Assembly (NCBI GenBank): GCA_907163375.1
Contig: CAJQUW010005267.1
Location: 434,001-498,000, forward strand
Length of the DNA: 64,000 bases
Direction: 5' to 3'
Origin: Prostheceraeus crozeri
Lineage: Eukaryota > Platyhelminthes > Polycladida > Euryleptidae
Shown here: piece by piece, positions 25,126-38,136 of the stretch
Layout of the letters: each line of letters opens with the position of its first letter
How positions within the stretch are numbered: the first letter of the stretch is position 1
Notes under the pieces: generated by a model
Seen by the model: the letters and a program-made list of their open reading frames with translations, nothing else
The model's database searches: none
What the model was told of the DNA's origin: nothing
Program-made: the position numbers and the translations under genes

Positions 25126-25510
25126 TTGTTTTGAATGTAATCTCGTTGTAATAAAAAGTGGCTCCGTTGGGTAGTTCCGCTAACTTAACACATGCACATG
25201 AATATGTTGCAATATCACTGTTTTTAACTGCATTGTTGTGAAAAATGAAGTATACATATGTGATCAACGCAACACATTGAATCAGGTATAGTGACAATAT
25301 CAGCGAACCAAGAAGTCCGCTCCGCTAACTTCACAACGGAACCACTTTTATCTGTAAACTTGAATTTCTCAAGCACGACTGCGAATTTGTGGAATCTGAG
25401 CCCAGATTTGTGATCAGGAGGCTGAAATTGATGTAGTAGAAGTTATTTCGAATAGAATCTCGCTGTAGTAAAATGTGGTTCCGCTGGGTAGATTCGTCAT
25501 CTTCACACAC
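25126..25510. repeat. Repeat cluster, two direct copies and one inverted copy
   Basis: About 69 bp at 25126-25194 (core AGTGGCTCCGTTGGGTAG) recurs in the same orientation at 25440-25510 (core TGTGGTTCCGCTGGGTAG). A shorter inverted piece, CAACGGAACCACTTTTAT, lies at about 25333-25350. The arrangement suggests a degraded transposon with internal and terminal copies of one motif. The copies are roughly 75-80% alike by eye. Confidence 0.55.
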
Positions 25511-28500
25511 GTGGAGAACGTCTCATATTCTGATAGTGCGACCAGCATTCGCCGACAGATATTGACTAATGTTGAAATTATTTATTAATTATTTTTTTTA
25601 AGACAACATATTGCCCTCTACTTAGCACAGTGGTCAATGAACAGATAGTAGATCCATATTTGAAGGCATGCATTTGCTTCCATTGTTTGTCCATTCTTTT
25701 CTGACTCATCATGGATCGAAAAGTGTCGGCGATAAAGTAGCACGTGTAAATGCACCCTAATAGAAATGTCAAATGCAAAAGGACGTGACGGAAAGTTGTC
25801 CTAAAAATCATCGCCTTTCCCAAACCCCCGACCGTACTCGGTTCCCTTCTCTGAGCTCAATGTCGATGGGAAAAGAGAAAAATGAGGTTCTATTTAAAAT
25901 AGGATTGAAAGGGATGACCCAGTTAATTTATGTTTACGAAGCAAGGCATCGATCTATCAACATCTTCGACCAGGGTGTAGGTTATCGATGAAAATGCTGA
26001 CGTCAATGGATCGCCTCATTTACTTCAAAAATCTTTCAAATACTCCGCTCGGTCTCCGAACTTTATTAGCGGAAAAGAGTGGAAGAGTCACAAATGTCCA
26101 AACGATGAAGTTATCGAATGATGCATGACTGGAAAAGGCTGGAAGCACAAGAATTTATCAGATTGTGTCATATTTTGGGCGGTTCTATTTTTATGAACAA
26201 CAGCTTTTAGGAGTGATTAAAATCAAATTCTTTAATTCTCTAGCATACTTTGCCAATGGACATGCATGAATCGATCAGCGAGATCTAGATAGCGTCATTG
26301 TTATGAAGTGTGTAATTATCTCACAGGTCATTCATCAGTGTATTCACCTAAAAACTGTTCACCTACTTATTGCAGATTTAGAGACCCCACATCATCTGAT
26401 CTAACTTACCATTAACAACACAGTTAAGATTTATAAAGATATGATACGGCTCTTAAACAATGAAGCTCCAAAGAATGAGGAAACTGTCATTGTTATAATC
26501 ACTGACATATCGACGGGATGTCTATGAATAATTATATAGTAGAACTCAGGATACACAACTCCCAAAGTGTGAACTGTGGACTGAAGTTTTGCAGCTTGCA
26601 ACATTTATGTAGACAGTTTTATCATTATTTTGGGTTTAATTAGAACTTCAAGACTTTGTGGAAATGTATGCAATTGGCTTGTGTCGACATCATGGTCATG
26701 TATAACATATGTAATATACACATGCGTATTGCGCAGAAAATTAGTACAAATCGAGCTGATTATGTGGTGATTACTATATAAATTTAAAGAGAGGAGCCGT
26801 AAATTTTGAACAGAATTTATTCGCATATGCTGAAAGATATAACGATTTGCTCTCGCTGTTTAATGCTTTTTTGACCCGCTTGCAATCAAATCTCTCAAAA
26901 GATTCTATAAAATGTGAATAATCCTTTGGCGTTATGCACAGGGTAAGAATTCGTATTGCCGTTTGAAAGCTTTGTCAGTACATTCTAAACCATATTCCAG
27001 GAGAAATGACGCTAATCTTACGCCAACATGTTATTGAATTGAGTGCAAAATAACATAGATTTAATCAACACTTTTTTTGAAGAACACAATTGGGCAACAA
27101 TACAAGCCATTTTCTAATTTTCTCCAAAGATAATTTGTTTTTTTTCAACGGTTGATAGCACCTAGCATTTAGGAAGCATCTACATATGAGAGTAGACTAA
27201 AATAACATTGCAGTAATGCTTATAACTTCTAATCAAACATACAAAAATCAGAAGTTTCCACTGTCATAAGTAAACTCAACCCACAGTCAATTCTCTCCGC
27301 TTTGGGAATTGTGTATCCCGAGTTCTATATCATATTATTATTCCTGGACATTGCTGATAACGACCAGACTGGTCTTTGAGGAAAAATATGCTGCAAGAAA
27401 GCATTTGATAATAGTTGGTGTGGCAAAAAGGAAAGTTGTACATTCAATTTACTTGCATTTTTTGGAAAGGTAAATCGCGACCGCTTCAGCAAATATAAAT
27501 GTTGAAATGATATAAAATGTTTCATGACCATCTTTCCGATACATGAATGCCTGTGACCTTTTAACTGCTACCTACCATTCAGCATTTCATTTATGAAATT
27601 GGTGAGCTCCCGGTCTAAGATCAATGGTGGGGTTTACTTCAAAGTAGCAGCTATCAAAAAATATGATAAGCTGTGTTTGCATCCGTGATTTATCCCGGAA
27701 TAAATTAATTGGAGAAATAAAATATCAATTTGCTTTGAATATTGAATTAGTGAATCACATTGGAAATACGTTGTATAGCAAAAGAAATGTCATATCTGGC
27801 CAGGCGAAATTGCATCAAATATATTTGCTGCAGCTCTTACAATGGATTTCGGCATGGAACATCCTTGAACAAGGCATTCAGATGCCATTAATCTGTCATT
27901 GATCACCAGTCAACCGAGATGACTTTTATTTTCAATGTGATGTCCAGTAAAGCTATGCAGTTTTTGATCGGCTCGTTTCTTTTAATGATAAGTCATATGA
28001 CTGCAATTTTAGCAGAATAAAACAGATGTCTCTAAAACAACAGCTGTGCTGACCAATACGATCAAGCTCCATTAAGTAGTCAGATGATAAGACGCACTTG
28101 AATACAATAAACTACTTTATCTCGGATTTATAATAAAATGCCCTTGAATGAATGACTATATTCATAAATGTTTTTTCAACATGTTGTCAATCCTATGATG
28201 CAGAAAAAGTAACGAGAAGAATTTTAACTAGTGAGTTGAGACTGTAAATTAAGAAATTGTTATGTTTACATGTATGTCAAAAACTTGCTGTGTAGTTCTG
28301 AAAAATATAAATTTTTAAATTTTAAATTACAGCTTCAATGATTTCGCTTCTCTTATTTTGCCTTAGAACTTAGTAGTCTTGTAAGTGTTCTTCATGAAAT
28401 CCAAATTCTCTGTTAATTTTTATTGTCATTGTTGATATACCATAGTATGGTCTTTTGTTGTTTATTGTTTGTTGTATAGTATTTTACTGCTTATTTTTGC

Positions 28501-29445
28501 TATCATAGGCCTTTCCTCCTTTTTCGTAATTTACCATATCATTTCCAGTCTAGATCTTGTGTCTTTGAAAACACTGCTTTAATTTACAAAGAAGTGTACA
28601 TGTATGCGAATATGGTAACTTGTATTTTTCACTCATATGAAGTGCGCTATATCATTGCACGTACATGCATGAACAGCATCGATATCAGAGTATAGAGATT
28701 GTGGTCATCACTCACACACATGCATGCCGATGAAATAAGCAGTGCCAGCAAGTCAATTGCTATTTTTATGAGAAAAATGTTCATAATCGTGCGAATCAGA
28801 GACAATCTTTTGAAGGCGAATACTTTCAAAATGTTCCGATCGCCAGGAGTTGAGTTATTTTTGAGTTGACACTCTATCTACCACATCCCTGCTCTATAGT
28901 TATTATTGCATCATTGTGTCTTGTAAGAGTGTGATGCTGATAGGTTGTGCTCTAAATATGCCTACTAGCACTCTAGAATGTGTGATGTTTTCCGTTCGAA
29001 GTTGAGTAGTGATGGCATTAGAGCTAAGAAGCTAATCAATTACATTCACTATCATTAATAATCAATCAATCAAGGAATTGCAATTTATTGACAGCAATCA
29101 TCTATTTGCAATTTTTAAAACAGTTATCAATCTTCGATTTAAGACATTTATTTATTCATGTGGTTGTTTAAATATTCTGCACAATTTTTGGGAAATATCT
29201 ACATGGGCACCCGGTCGCCACCCATGAAGCATGTGATAACATCATATCAAACATGTGGGTGTATATAACTAATAATTTGAGAAAGACTATTTCCGTGTGA
29301 ATCTGAAAGTTTGAATTAATTCTTATGTAGAACGAGATCAGCGATAATGTTTTTCATGTTAAATCTGCTTGTCAAACAAGCCTCTTGCTGTTCAACTCGT
29401 TCAACAATGTGTAAATTAGGTGTGTAAAAAGCTATCTATAACTGA
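25511..29445. other. No recognisable feature
   Basis: AT-rich, with chance frames only. The short poly-purine and AT-rich runs have no ends that would define an element. Confidence 0.4.
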
Positions 29446-29650
29446 CGCTTGCTTTCTATTGCGGACATCTCGTTAGATCGTCGTCAGGTTGATAGCTTCC
29501 AAAATTCGTTATTGTCCTCCACCTCACAATCACCATTGGACAATAGTTGGCAAGACGTTGTTGCGTGTCACGAAGCAAAGCTTGCTGTTAATCACGCGAC
29601 CTTCTTTCGCGTTTTATCAGCGTTACCCGTCCCAGCCTCCGGCCGAACAG
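29446..29650 (+). other. Candidate upstream exon or first exon of the exchanger gene
   Basis: This 205-base block is richer in G+C and CpG than its surroundings. It is open in one frame, has no methionine codon, and ends in a good donor (GAACAG followed by gtgagc). The frame ends in phase 1, which would fit the alternative start of the next exon at 33462. It would equally serve as a non-coding 5' exon spliced to 33571. No acceptor or promoter element decides between these. It may also be unrelated to the gene. Confidence 0.25.
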
Positions 29651-32600
29651 GTGAGCTGAGTTGAAGCGAATTGCACGAGTTGTAATTCAATGTTTGCATT
29701 TAGTAAAAGAGATTAGGAGAAATATTATTCAAATTTTGAAGAGGACAAAATGATTACAACGATCAATAGTTAGAAACATGCAGCTGAATAAAATTACTAA
29801 TTACTTGTAAGACAATTCGAGGAAGATAAGGCAAGATCCGTTCCATTCACTATACAATAAATTCGCATCTTTCTTGATTAAAATAGATTCCGGTAGCATG
29901 TACCGACCTTTTGACTTCAAACTGTTTTCTCAGAGCTGCTTTTTTTCTGTTCATGTATAGAAGCCTCTATGGGGGGGGGGGAGGGGGTAAAAATGAGAAC
30001 AATCATCTAAAGCAACTGTATAAAAATGAATTTGATTCTCAACATTTATTTTTTTATTTTGTCAATTATTGCGCTGATGGTGGTATTAAAAGGCACTGGA
30101 ACTTTTCAAAATCAGGCAAAGTTTTTTCAAAATTCTAAAAGGATAGTTTAACGCTAAAGCAAATCAGCTAAAAAGTCATCTATAAATAGCATTAAGGAAT
30201 GGCATCCACACGCATTTTCCGAAGAAATTTCGTTTTCAATGACGTCATTTGTATGATTTTCATAAGATTCCACCTGTGATTAGATTGAGGCCATTCGAAA
30301 TGTAACCTATTTGGTTACTCCTGCTGAAGTGATTGCGAAACTTGCAGTGTAACCAGTCAAAGGCACAAGCAATGCAAAATTAGCTGTGTTGTCTGATCAT
30401 GAGCTGACTGAAGCGAAAGTAATAAGTAATTTTTCTTAGCCATCCGACTCCCGAAATCTGATTTTTCGCTTTTGTATAAGGCCAGAATCCTATTAAGTCT
30501 AATTCTAACCGCATCCTGCGTCCCCTGTCGCAGTTTCGCTGTGGTGCTCGTAAAACTAAGCTGTCCGACCTGAGATTCTGTCACTTTTAGTTTCAGTGTA
30601 TTTTTGGACTTTCACCAAAGTTGGTGGTTTTTACCAATTTTGCCAGTTTTTCAAGCATTTAGTGTGACAATTTTCAATGAAATGCATCGATTTTTGATAT
30701 GAGTGAATTATTAAACGAAAGTATGAGTCTATAATCACATCTGCAATACCATAGAAATCGAATAGAGTATTTGAGTCAAAGGTTGTGCAAATACTACTTT
30801 GGCCCTATTAAACAACTTTTGAAGTAATGAGGCCCCATTGAGAATAATTCATATAGATCCTGATAGGCTGGTGGGATGAATGACAAAGTGCAATGGTACT
30901 CTGAAAAAGACCTGCATTAAATACTTATGAGCTACGAAAAAATCTTCTGTCGGCACGCAAGAATTGTGATTCGCTTCACTTAATAGGTAGTTGTGATTTC
31001 AAATAATAATTCAGAAGGGACAGTTGCTTACATGTATGAGCATTTTTTCACAATTTGCATTATTTTCGTATCATAATCATTTAAATAATTTATGCCCATA
31101 GAAGATAAATCGTATGGACAACTTAATGATTCAGATTCAAATATGGATTGCTAATTTTTTGCCGTAGAAGTGTTGACTTTTGCAATTTTCCTTTTATAAC
31201 CTACTCTAATAGTCTTCACCTCACAAGTATTATGTATATTTGCCTCATAAGTATCTATGCAATAAACACTTGCCACTGTTGTCAGTGACCGATATTCCAA
31301 GAAAGGCATGCAAACTTTTTTTATCCATTCAATTAGCAAAAAGTATGTTTTATAGTGTGCTGCTGTCAGATAATATTAGAAAGGAGCATCATTTATAGTT
31401 ACAATTTTCATTTTGAAATGCAAAATTTCTCTCGTATCGAATTGCATGACTGTATTTGATCAATTTCAATGAAAAGTCTGCAATTCGATCAAGGATCACT
31501 AAAAAATCGTCATGAATATAAGTTTTCCAGTATGGCGAATCACAATTCATTATGATGCGTCATTGGAAAATTTAAAATCGTATGTCAGTATAATTTAATA
31601 TTTATAAATTATATGTGATGTGTTATAGATGTGATAATAGTAAACATCTCATCGCATGTTATTTAGAAAGTGAATGAATTGATTTACATGACAGATGTGA
31701 TTGATAATCATGAATTTCGATTAGGAAAGAATACACACTATACTACTTGAGATTATACTACTATGAAATCAGTGGAACTGGATGCACATAATGTGAGGCT
31801 TGCATATGAATTGGTACATGAATTTGATAAAGTTTCAACTCATTTTAAGCACACACACACACACTTAACATGTCAGGCATCTATAGAAACATCTGCACGA
31901 AGCATTGGTTGACATGGATTTTCTGTATGTGCAGTAGGCCTATGCATCTATTCAAAAAGGAAAAGATTGACGAGCACCAATAAAACTCTCATTATGAGAG
32001 TACAAACGAGAGTCTTGTGTTCGTTGATAAAACTTTTATTGGTGTTCGTCAATCTTCTGCATTCTGAATAGAATTACACCAGTGGCGGAAAGAGACACAA
32101 AAACTGTGCGATTACATGTAAACGTATCTTACTTCACAAAGGTTAAACGAAGCATACGTGAGCACTGCTATTCTATCGTCTCCGATGAGTTATGTTTTGT
32201 AATTCTGAAATGCATGAATAAGTTTAAAACACAAACGATTTGCATAATCTAAAATGCATTAATAATGTATCAAAATTAGGAACCCCGCTTCTGTGATATT
32301 GCATGTCATGTCACTCATTGTGCAAATGCATGAATCCTAACATTAATGAAAGCACTTAATAATTTCTAGTCTGTTACGTAGACAGTCTATCATTCACGTC
32401 TTGATCAAACATTGTCTCTGAAGATTTGCTGCCGTTGCCAATGATTATAACCTTGGAAGCTCGAAAGATGAAGCAGCAATGATTGATATCACCCTACCAA
32501 ATTGAATTGCATCATATTTGTTAGCGAAGTTCCTTGATGACTTTAAGATAAACCTCCCACTGTTTTCATGCACGTTGTTCAAAATAAGTATAATCTTTAT

Positions 32601-33570
32601 GGCAGTTTAATGATTTATATAATAAAACGCGTAATGAATATTGTTGTCTCACTGATCTGGCTTGATCGTAAAAATAAAATTCACTGAACCAGTTAAAGTA
32701 ACGATGAGGGTGAAGCCAAACATTTATTGTCTGTTTAATGAACCGTAGTGTCTGTAATTTGATTTCTCGATAATAAGTCCATATAATATTTCTATGTATT
32801 GAAAAAGAATAATGAAAACATTAAATGATTGTGAAACATGTAGTCAAATGTCAAATACAAAATAATAAATGCAATAGCTACAGTGTAGTAACTGCAGTGT
32901 TATATAAGCAAATGCGTCGGAGTCAAATACGAGTAAATGAACGTCTAAATTGGTTAAATAATGCAGACCATTGAAATTAAAATGTAATTACGAAGAAATG
33001 ACAAATTGTTAACTACCTTGATAAAACTTGAAATTTTTACACCTGATTCAGGTGTAAATATTATCTGAACATTATTAAAAACAGTCAAGAGCAATCGTGA
33101 TGCACGAAAGATTAAATTCATAAGCATTTAGAATTGCGGAATTTACAGTTTGTATCTAAATTTCTTGTATTCAAAAGATACTGCCAAGATTCCTAATAAA
33201 CATTGGAAAAGACACTAGATGGAAAGCTTGGAAGTGCTTAGGTTCCAAAACGTCCTCTAGGTCAGTCAGGGTTTCATGATGTCTAATTTTCAGTGATTCC
33301 ATTTACTTGCATATTAACTGAAAAAGATGCATTCATCAGGTCTACATGCGCTCCATACTGTAGCTGTTTAAATTTTAATTTAAATGCGAAAAAAATGAAA
33401 CATCTTGCCTTCTCAAATATGCTTGTCAGCTTCTTTACATCCCCATTTTAACTATTTTAAGATGATGCATTGGATGTCAATGTAGAAAATAATGAAAGAT
33501 CTTTCTCACCACAATATACGAACATAGCTCTTCATCCAGCAGATCTGAATTACTTGCATATTCTTTTCAG
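29651..33570. other. Presumed upstream intron or 5' flank
   Basis: No coding signal is seen. It holds a poly-G run (about 29971-29987), an (AC)n run (31849-31864) and a foldback described separately. The last bases are a strong acceptor tract (attcttttcag) before the exchanger exon. Confidence 0.4.
31948..32071. repeat. Foldback, 40-bp arms
   Basis: Arms 31948-31987 and 32032-32071 are reverse complements with a few mismatches (shared core AGATTGACGA-CACCAATAAAA). The loop contains a smaller palindrome, CTCTCATTATGAGAG. No coding content is present. It is probably a miniature foldback element. Confidence 0.75.
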
Positions 33571-34333
33571 AATTCCCCCTATCGACCGGGCGATGGTGAC
33601 GTATCAGTACACCAACTATACTAATGGATGGGTCATTGAGGCCCTTGCTGAAAACACCACAGCTTGTGAATCCTTCTTGCTCCTGCCAGCTGAGAATCTG
33701 TGGGCACAATGGGTTCGTGGCATGCTTTATCTCCTGGCTATGATATATATGTTCCTTGGCATAGCTATCGCTAGCGACATCTTCATGTCGTCCATAGAAT
33801 GGATCACTGCTACAAAGCGTGAGGTCACTTACTACGATGAAGAAAAAGGAGAGGCCGTTACGAAGGAAGTCTACATTTGGAACGAAACCGTAGCTAATTT
33901 ATCCTTGATGGCCCTGGGATCTTCAGCTCCTGAAATTCTCATTGCTATTGGCGAAGCTTGCAACAAGCTAACCAACATTGACAATGGAGTTAAAGAAGAC
34001 AGTTTGGGTCTTTTTACCATCATTGGATCTGCTGCATTCAACCTTTTGATTATTGTAGCAATTTGCATGGTTTCAGTGCCCTCTCCTGAACCAAAGAAGA
34101 TCAAGGAGTTTGGTGTTTACCTTTTCACTTGCTGTACCTCACTGTGGGCCTACATCTGGATGATGATCTGCGCGGTATACATCTCTCCTCACGTCATTGA
34201 CTGGTGGGAAGCGTGGATTACTCTAGCGTTTTTCCCTATTATGATCATCATCGCCTATTGTCAGGATAGCGGTTGGTGGATCCACAAATGCTCAAAGAAC
34301 AAGATTGAGCAATCAGAGCCATCAAGCAGACAA
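33571..34333 (+). CDS. SLC8A: Sodium/calcium exchanger (SLC8/NCX family), N-terminal membrane exon
   Basis: This exon encodes the first half of a plasma-membrane Na+/Ca2+ antiporter, which exports Ca2+ using the Na+ gradient. An acceptor tract (ttcttttcag) precedes it and a gtaagc donor follows. The first in-frame ATG, in a good context (gcgATGg), is at 33593, giving 247 residues here. N-glycosylation motifs (NYT, NTT) precede TM1 ([15 protein letters not shown]). Next come SSIEWIT, the [20 protein letters not shown] stretch of the alpha-1 repeat, [14 protein letters not shown], then two more helices ([27 protein letters not shown]). The GSSAPE and GSAAFN ion-site motifs are intact. The exon ends in phase 0 after SSRQ. 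An alternative start at 33462 (acceptor ttttaag) would add 36 codons but has a poorer acceptor. No signal peptide is evident. Confidence 0.9.
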
Positions 34334-35587
34334 GTAAGCAAACTTCTTCAAATAATGATTTTACCTTTTGGATGTGAATATTCTGTATCCCAAGAGTCAG
34401 ACATATTAGTCATTAAGCTTACAAAGTCGGTTGCTGACCAAGCAAGAATCCGCGTATTTGACTATTCAATATTCTTTGCACTTTTCTAAAACTGTATGCA
34501 AGAAAACTTTAGGAAACACGTGATCTGTTATTTATATTAACTGGCTTTTTATCTTCTAGTGTATGACGGTAAAAGTCGGAATAATTGAAAACAGGGATCC
34601 CCGTTGCTTAAAGCATCGTATGAAAGTTGTAGTGAAATTATCAGATCCGTTTATTATCTTCCCAAAAAACATTTTACTACATAAGACTGCCGGCTTAGTA
34701 AATTGCATCATCATACATCTTTTATTGTAAATTCATGAAAGTTTTTCGAGTTAACTCATAAATGCCACGTGTCTTACTATTCGACATTGTTTGCAACATA
34801 CGTGTATTGTAAATATTGAACACATCAGCGTAGCAGTACTTCTAAATTATTCACAATTGCTGCATCCGACATTTATGCTGAAGAGTGTCATTGTCAAAAT
34901 CTGCATGATGAGTGAATCTTTAGGCTCGGCGCAAACATAATTGACATCGCCTAATACTTCATCCGACTGCACCAATGTTCGGAGTTCTTGAAATTTAGGA
35001 GTTTCTATGTGCACCTAATTACTTCTAAATTCCTGAAGTTGATATTCGATTGAATTCTATGAGCGAGAATCTCATAAAATCCTAGAGTTTTGCATGCAGA
35101 TCGTGCATTTTCAATTCCAATATCTGTGACTATCCACCATATCCAAATGGTAGCAAGAATAACAAAGAGGTCAGTAGGTTGCGAAGTCGTTTTGTAGGGA
35201 ACAGGATAGGCAAGCAGAAGGTTGATTCAGCAGTGATATCTTATTTATACGCACATGCATGCCGGCGTCGTCCAAGATTTACTATTTCACTGTTTGCTTT
35301 TGACATCATAATTGGTTTTTCCTACGTAATCAACTCAGTGAACGTGTCACATTTGTTGCGCACCCGCGTTCAGTGCATGCAAGTTTTCCAGCAAAAGCTT
35401 TATGTTGCATCTGAACCTTAAAAATATCTTTTGACTGGATTTTGGCAGATTCTTATGACTCCCTATGATGTTGATATATATGCATTGTATGCTGATATGA
35501 TGTTGTACACGAGAGGTGGCCCACCCTAACACAGACTACATACCGGCTTGTCTAAATTCAGTGGTCATAGCACCTACAGGGATTAAA
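34334..35587. other. Intron, no recognisable feature
   Basis: Intronic AT-rich DNA directly after the donor. No repeat ends or coding signal are seen before the Penelope-like pair. Confidence 0.5.
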
Positions 35588-36578
35588 AGGGTCTAATGAT
35601 AGGTTCCTATATGAATCCGAAAAATTTTAAGAACAAAGTTCTTAGTATAACCATTGCATTCAAAAATTTTCAGAATTTTCTCAATTTCATCATGAAATAT
35701 ATTCCAATTGCTGGCTACCGTATATGCTCTACTCAGCATTCCAATAACCAGACCCCGGTGCCACGCTCTTGGACAGTTTGCTTCAAAATATAATAGCACA
35801 TTTGTGAACGTTTCTTTTCTAAAGATGCTAGTTTCCAAATTATTCGTAATATTTATTTTAACATCCAAGAATGCTATACTATTGCCTCCAATATCTACAG
35901 TAAATTTTAAATTTTTGTGTTGTCTATTTAAAAATTGGTGAACCGTTCTACTTTCTTTATATCATCAAAAACGCAAATGCAATCATCTACATATCTTGCG
36001 TAATAAAGTGGACTGCATTCTTCATTCATCCAATTTTGTTCCATATGTGACAAAAATAGATTTGCGAGTGTAGGAGCAAGGGGGGAGCCCATACTTACAC
36101 CATCTATCTGCTTAAACATTTGGTCATTAAATAAAAATTGACCACTCGTGGCAAACAGGCACAGTTTTTTAAATACATCCCTGCCAGACAAAGGCTTATT
36201 AGTTGAATTCTTATCATAGACTAAATTAGCCGCCAGCTCAATTGTTTCATTTACAGGTATGTTCGTGAACAGTGATTCAACATCATAACTAATTAAAATA
36301 TGTTTGTCATGAAAAAGTTCTTGATTTTTATTAATTTCTTCTATCAAGTGAGAGGTAGAATTCAACATATGTTTCGAATTTATATGTGGTTTTATTAGAT
36401 GATCTAAAAATTTTGCCAAATTGTAACTTGCAGAGCCAATAGTATTTATTATTGGTCTCATAGGTTTGTTATCTTTGTGCACTTTCACAGTACCATAGAG
36501 CCTACCGGGCTCACTGCCAGAAGGACTAATAAACTTGTACGTTTTACTGTAAAAAGTAATTGATGAGAAAACGTACAA
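35588..36578 (-). mobile_element. Penelope-like element, 5'-truncated RT copy (left half of inverted pair)
   Basis: Read on the minus strand from 36578, this encodes the RT of a canonical Penelope-like element. It has GRLYGTVKVHK, MRPIINTIGSASYNLAKFL, motif A (ILISYDVESLFTNIPV), motif B (IDGVSMGSPLAPTLANLFL), motif C (YARYVDDCICVF) and a following FLDVKI-type block. The N-terminal part and the C-terminal GIY-YIG endonuclease usual for this clade are absent. The copy is broken. Its left end carries CCTATCATTAGACCC on the minus strand. It lies in an exchanger intron, head-to-head with a second copy. Confidence 0.85.
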
Positions 36579-37650
36579 GTTTATTAGTCCTTCTGGCAGT
36601 GAGCCCGGTAGGCTCTATGGTACTGTGAAAGTGCACAAAGATAACAAACCTATGAGACCAATAGTAAGTACTATTGGCTCTGCAAGTCACAATTTGGCAA
36701 AATTTTTAGATCATCTAATAAAAACATATGTTTTTAAAATGTTGCAAAATATGTTGTAAAAATATATGTAAAAACATAAATCGAAACATATGTTGAATTC
36801 TACCTCTCACTTGATAGAAGAAATTAATAAAAATCAAGAACTTTTTCATGACAAACATATTTTAATTAGTTATGATGTTGAATCACTGTTCACGAACATA
36901 CCTGTAAATGAAACAATTGAGCTGGCGGCTAATTTAGTCTATGATAAGAATTCAACTAATAAGCCTTTGTCTGGCAGGGATGTATTTAAAAAACTGTGCC
37001 TGTTTGCCACGAGTGGTCAATTTTTATTTAATGACCAAATGTTTAAGCAGATATGTGGGAGTTTGAGCTGTTGTGCGTTGCCGTTCCGTTCGCATATTGG
37101 AAGTCTGTGTGTGATTATCTAATCGCGACTTTCCCTCTTCCCGTGCTAACTGCATGTGACGTCACTATTGACCATTAGCTGTGAATAAAGCTGAAACTCA
37201 TATCACATCAAGTATGACATAAGCATGTTCTATTGAGAAGAGAGCACCTTCTTATTGACACGAATTGCTGTTTTTCCTTGCGTCAATACAAGATAGATGG
37301 TGTAAGTATGGGCTCCCCCCTTGCTCCTACACTCGCAAATCTATTTTTGTCACATATGGAACAAAATTGGATGAATGAAGAATGCAGTCCACTTTATTAC
37401 GCAAGATATGTAGATGATTGCATTTGCGTTTTTGATGATATAAAGAAAGTAGAACGGTTCACCAATTTTTAAATAGACAACACAAAAATTTAAAATTTAC
37501 TGTAGATATTGGAGGCAATAGTACAGCATTCTTGGATGTTAAAATAAATATTACGAATAATTTGGAAACTAGCATCTTTAGAAAAGAAACGTTCACAAAT
37601 GTGCTATTATATTTTGAAGCAAACTGTCCAAGAGCGTGGCACCGGGGTCT
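35750..37650. repeat. Large inverted repeat formed by two Penelope-like copies
   Basis: The left arm (about 35750-36545) and right arm (about 36568-37650) are near-identical reverse complements, with the axis at about 36556 and a central loop of only about 22 bases. The right arm is longer because it contains a small AT-rich insertion (about 36725-36780) and a solo LTR. The arms differ by only scattered single bases, so the duplication is young compared with the LINE debris around it. Confidence 0.85.
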
Positions 37651-37685
37651 AGTTCCTATATGAAGATAGGTGCCTATCTAATGAC
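36568..37685 (+). mobile_element. Penelope-like element, 5'-truncated RT copy (right half of inverted pair)
   Basis: The plus-strand twin of the left copy begins at the same truncated position (ACAAGTTTATTAGTCC) and carries the same RT blocks: SYDVESLFTNIP, DGVSMGSPLAPTLANLFL and RYVDDCICVF. It is interrupted by a solo LTR and appears shortened near its 3' end, where an ATAGG-CCTATC-AATGA stretch resembles the terminus of the left copy. It is broken. Family and placement are as for the left copy. Confidence 0.8.
37054..37290 (+). mobile_element. Solo LTR of an LTR retrotransposon
   Basis: A 237-bp block begins TGTGGGAG and ends CAATACA. It is flanked on both sides by AGATA (37049-37053 and 37291-37295). 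Comparison with the uninterrupted left Penelope-like copy shows exactly this block added and AGATA duplicated. It contains AATAAA at 37183-37188, a likely polyadenylation signal. No internal retroelement genes remain, so it is a fossil left by LTR-LTR recombination. A 5-bp duplication fits several LTR families, and I cannot name one. The orientation is inferred from AATAAA. Confidence 0.8.
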
Positions 37686-38136
37686 AGGATTTATGTAATG
37701 ATATGATTTATCTAGTGACCGGTGCATATCCATGATGTGGTCAACACAATGTCGTCATTGACCACTTTACATGCAGTTTTCATCCTACAACACATGTCAC
37801 TTTATTAAATGATTCCATTTTTCATTTCTCATTATTGTTTTCTATACCTGGAAGAACATGACTGTACTTTTGTTATCAATTAGGGATTCTTTTCATATTC
37901 CCTTCTCCCGATGTACTCTAGTAGTAGAGTTCTTTGAGGTTGTAGGTTGATTTACAGTGTGATAAATAGCTGTTCAAACATCACATTTCTCAATTCACAC
38001 TTCATGCACGCATTCGATGAGGAATACCTGGATTAGTAGTCTTCTGAGTGGCAATGAAATCTGGTAACGACACATTACCGTAGGCTGTCATGCATGGACT
38101 ATAATCATTCCTTTAACTTTTAATCGTCACTTTCAG
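37686..38136. other. Intron, no recognisable feature
   Basis: Intronic sequence ending in an acceptor tract (gtcactttcag) for the microexon. Confidence 0.4.

Noticed and set aside
33462-33570. Extension of the exchanger exon upstream to an acceptor at 33461
   Set aside because: The acceptor is weak and the stretch is AT-rich, while 33571 has a strong acceptor and leads directly to a well-placed ATG; kept only as an alternative.
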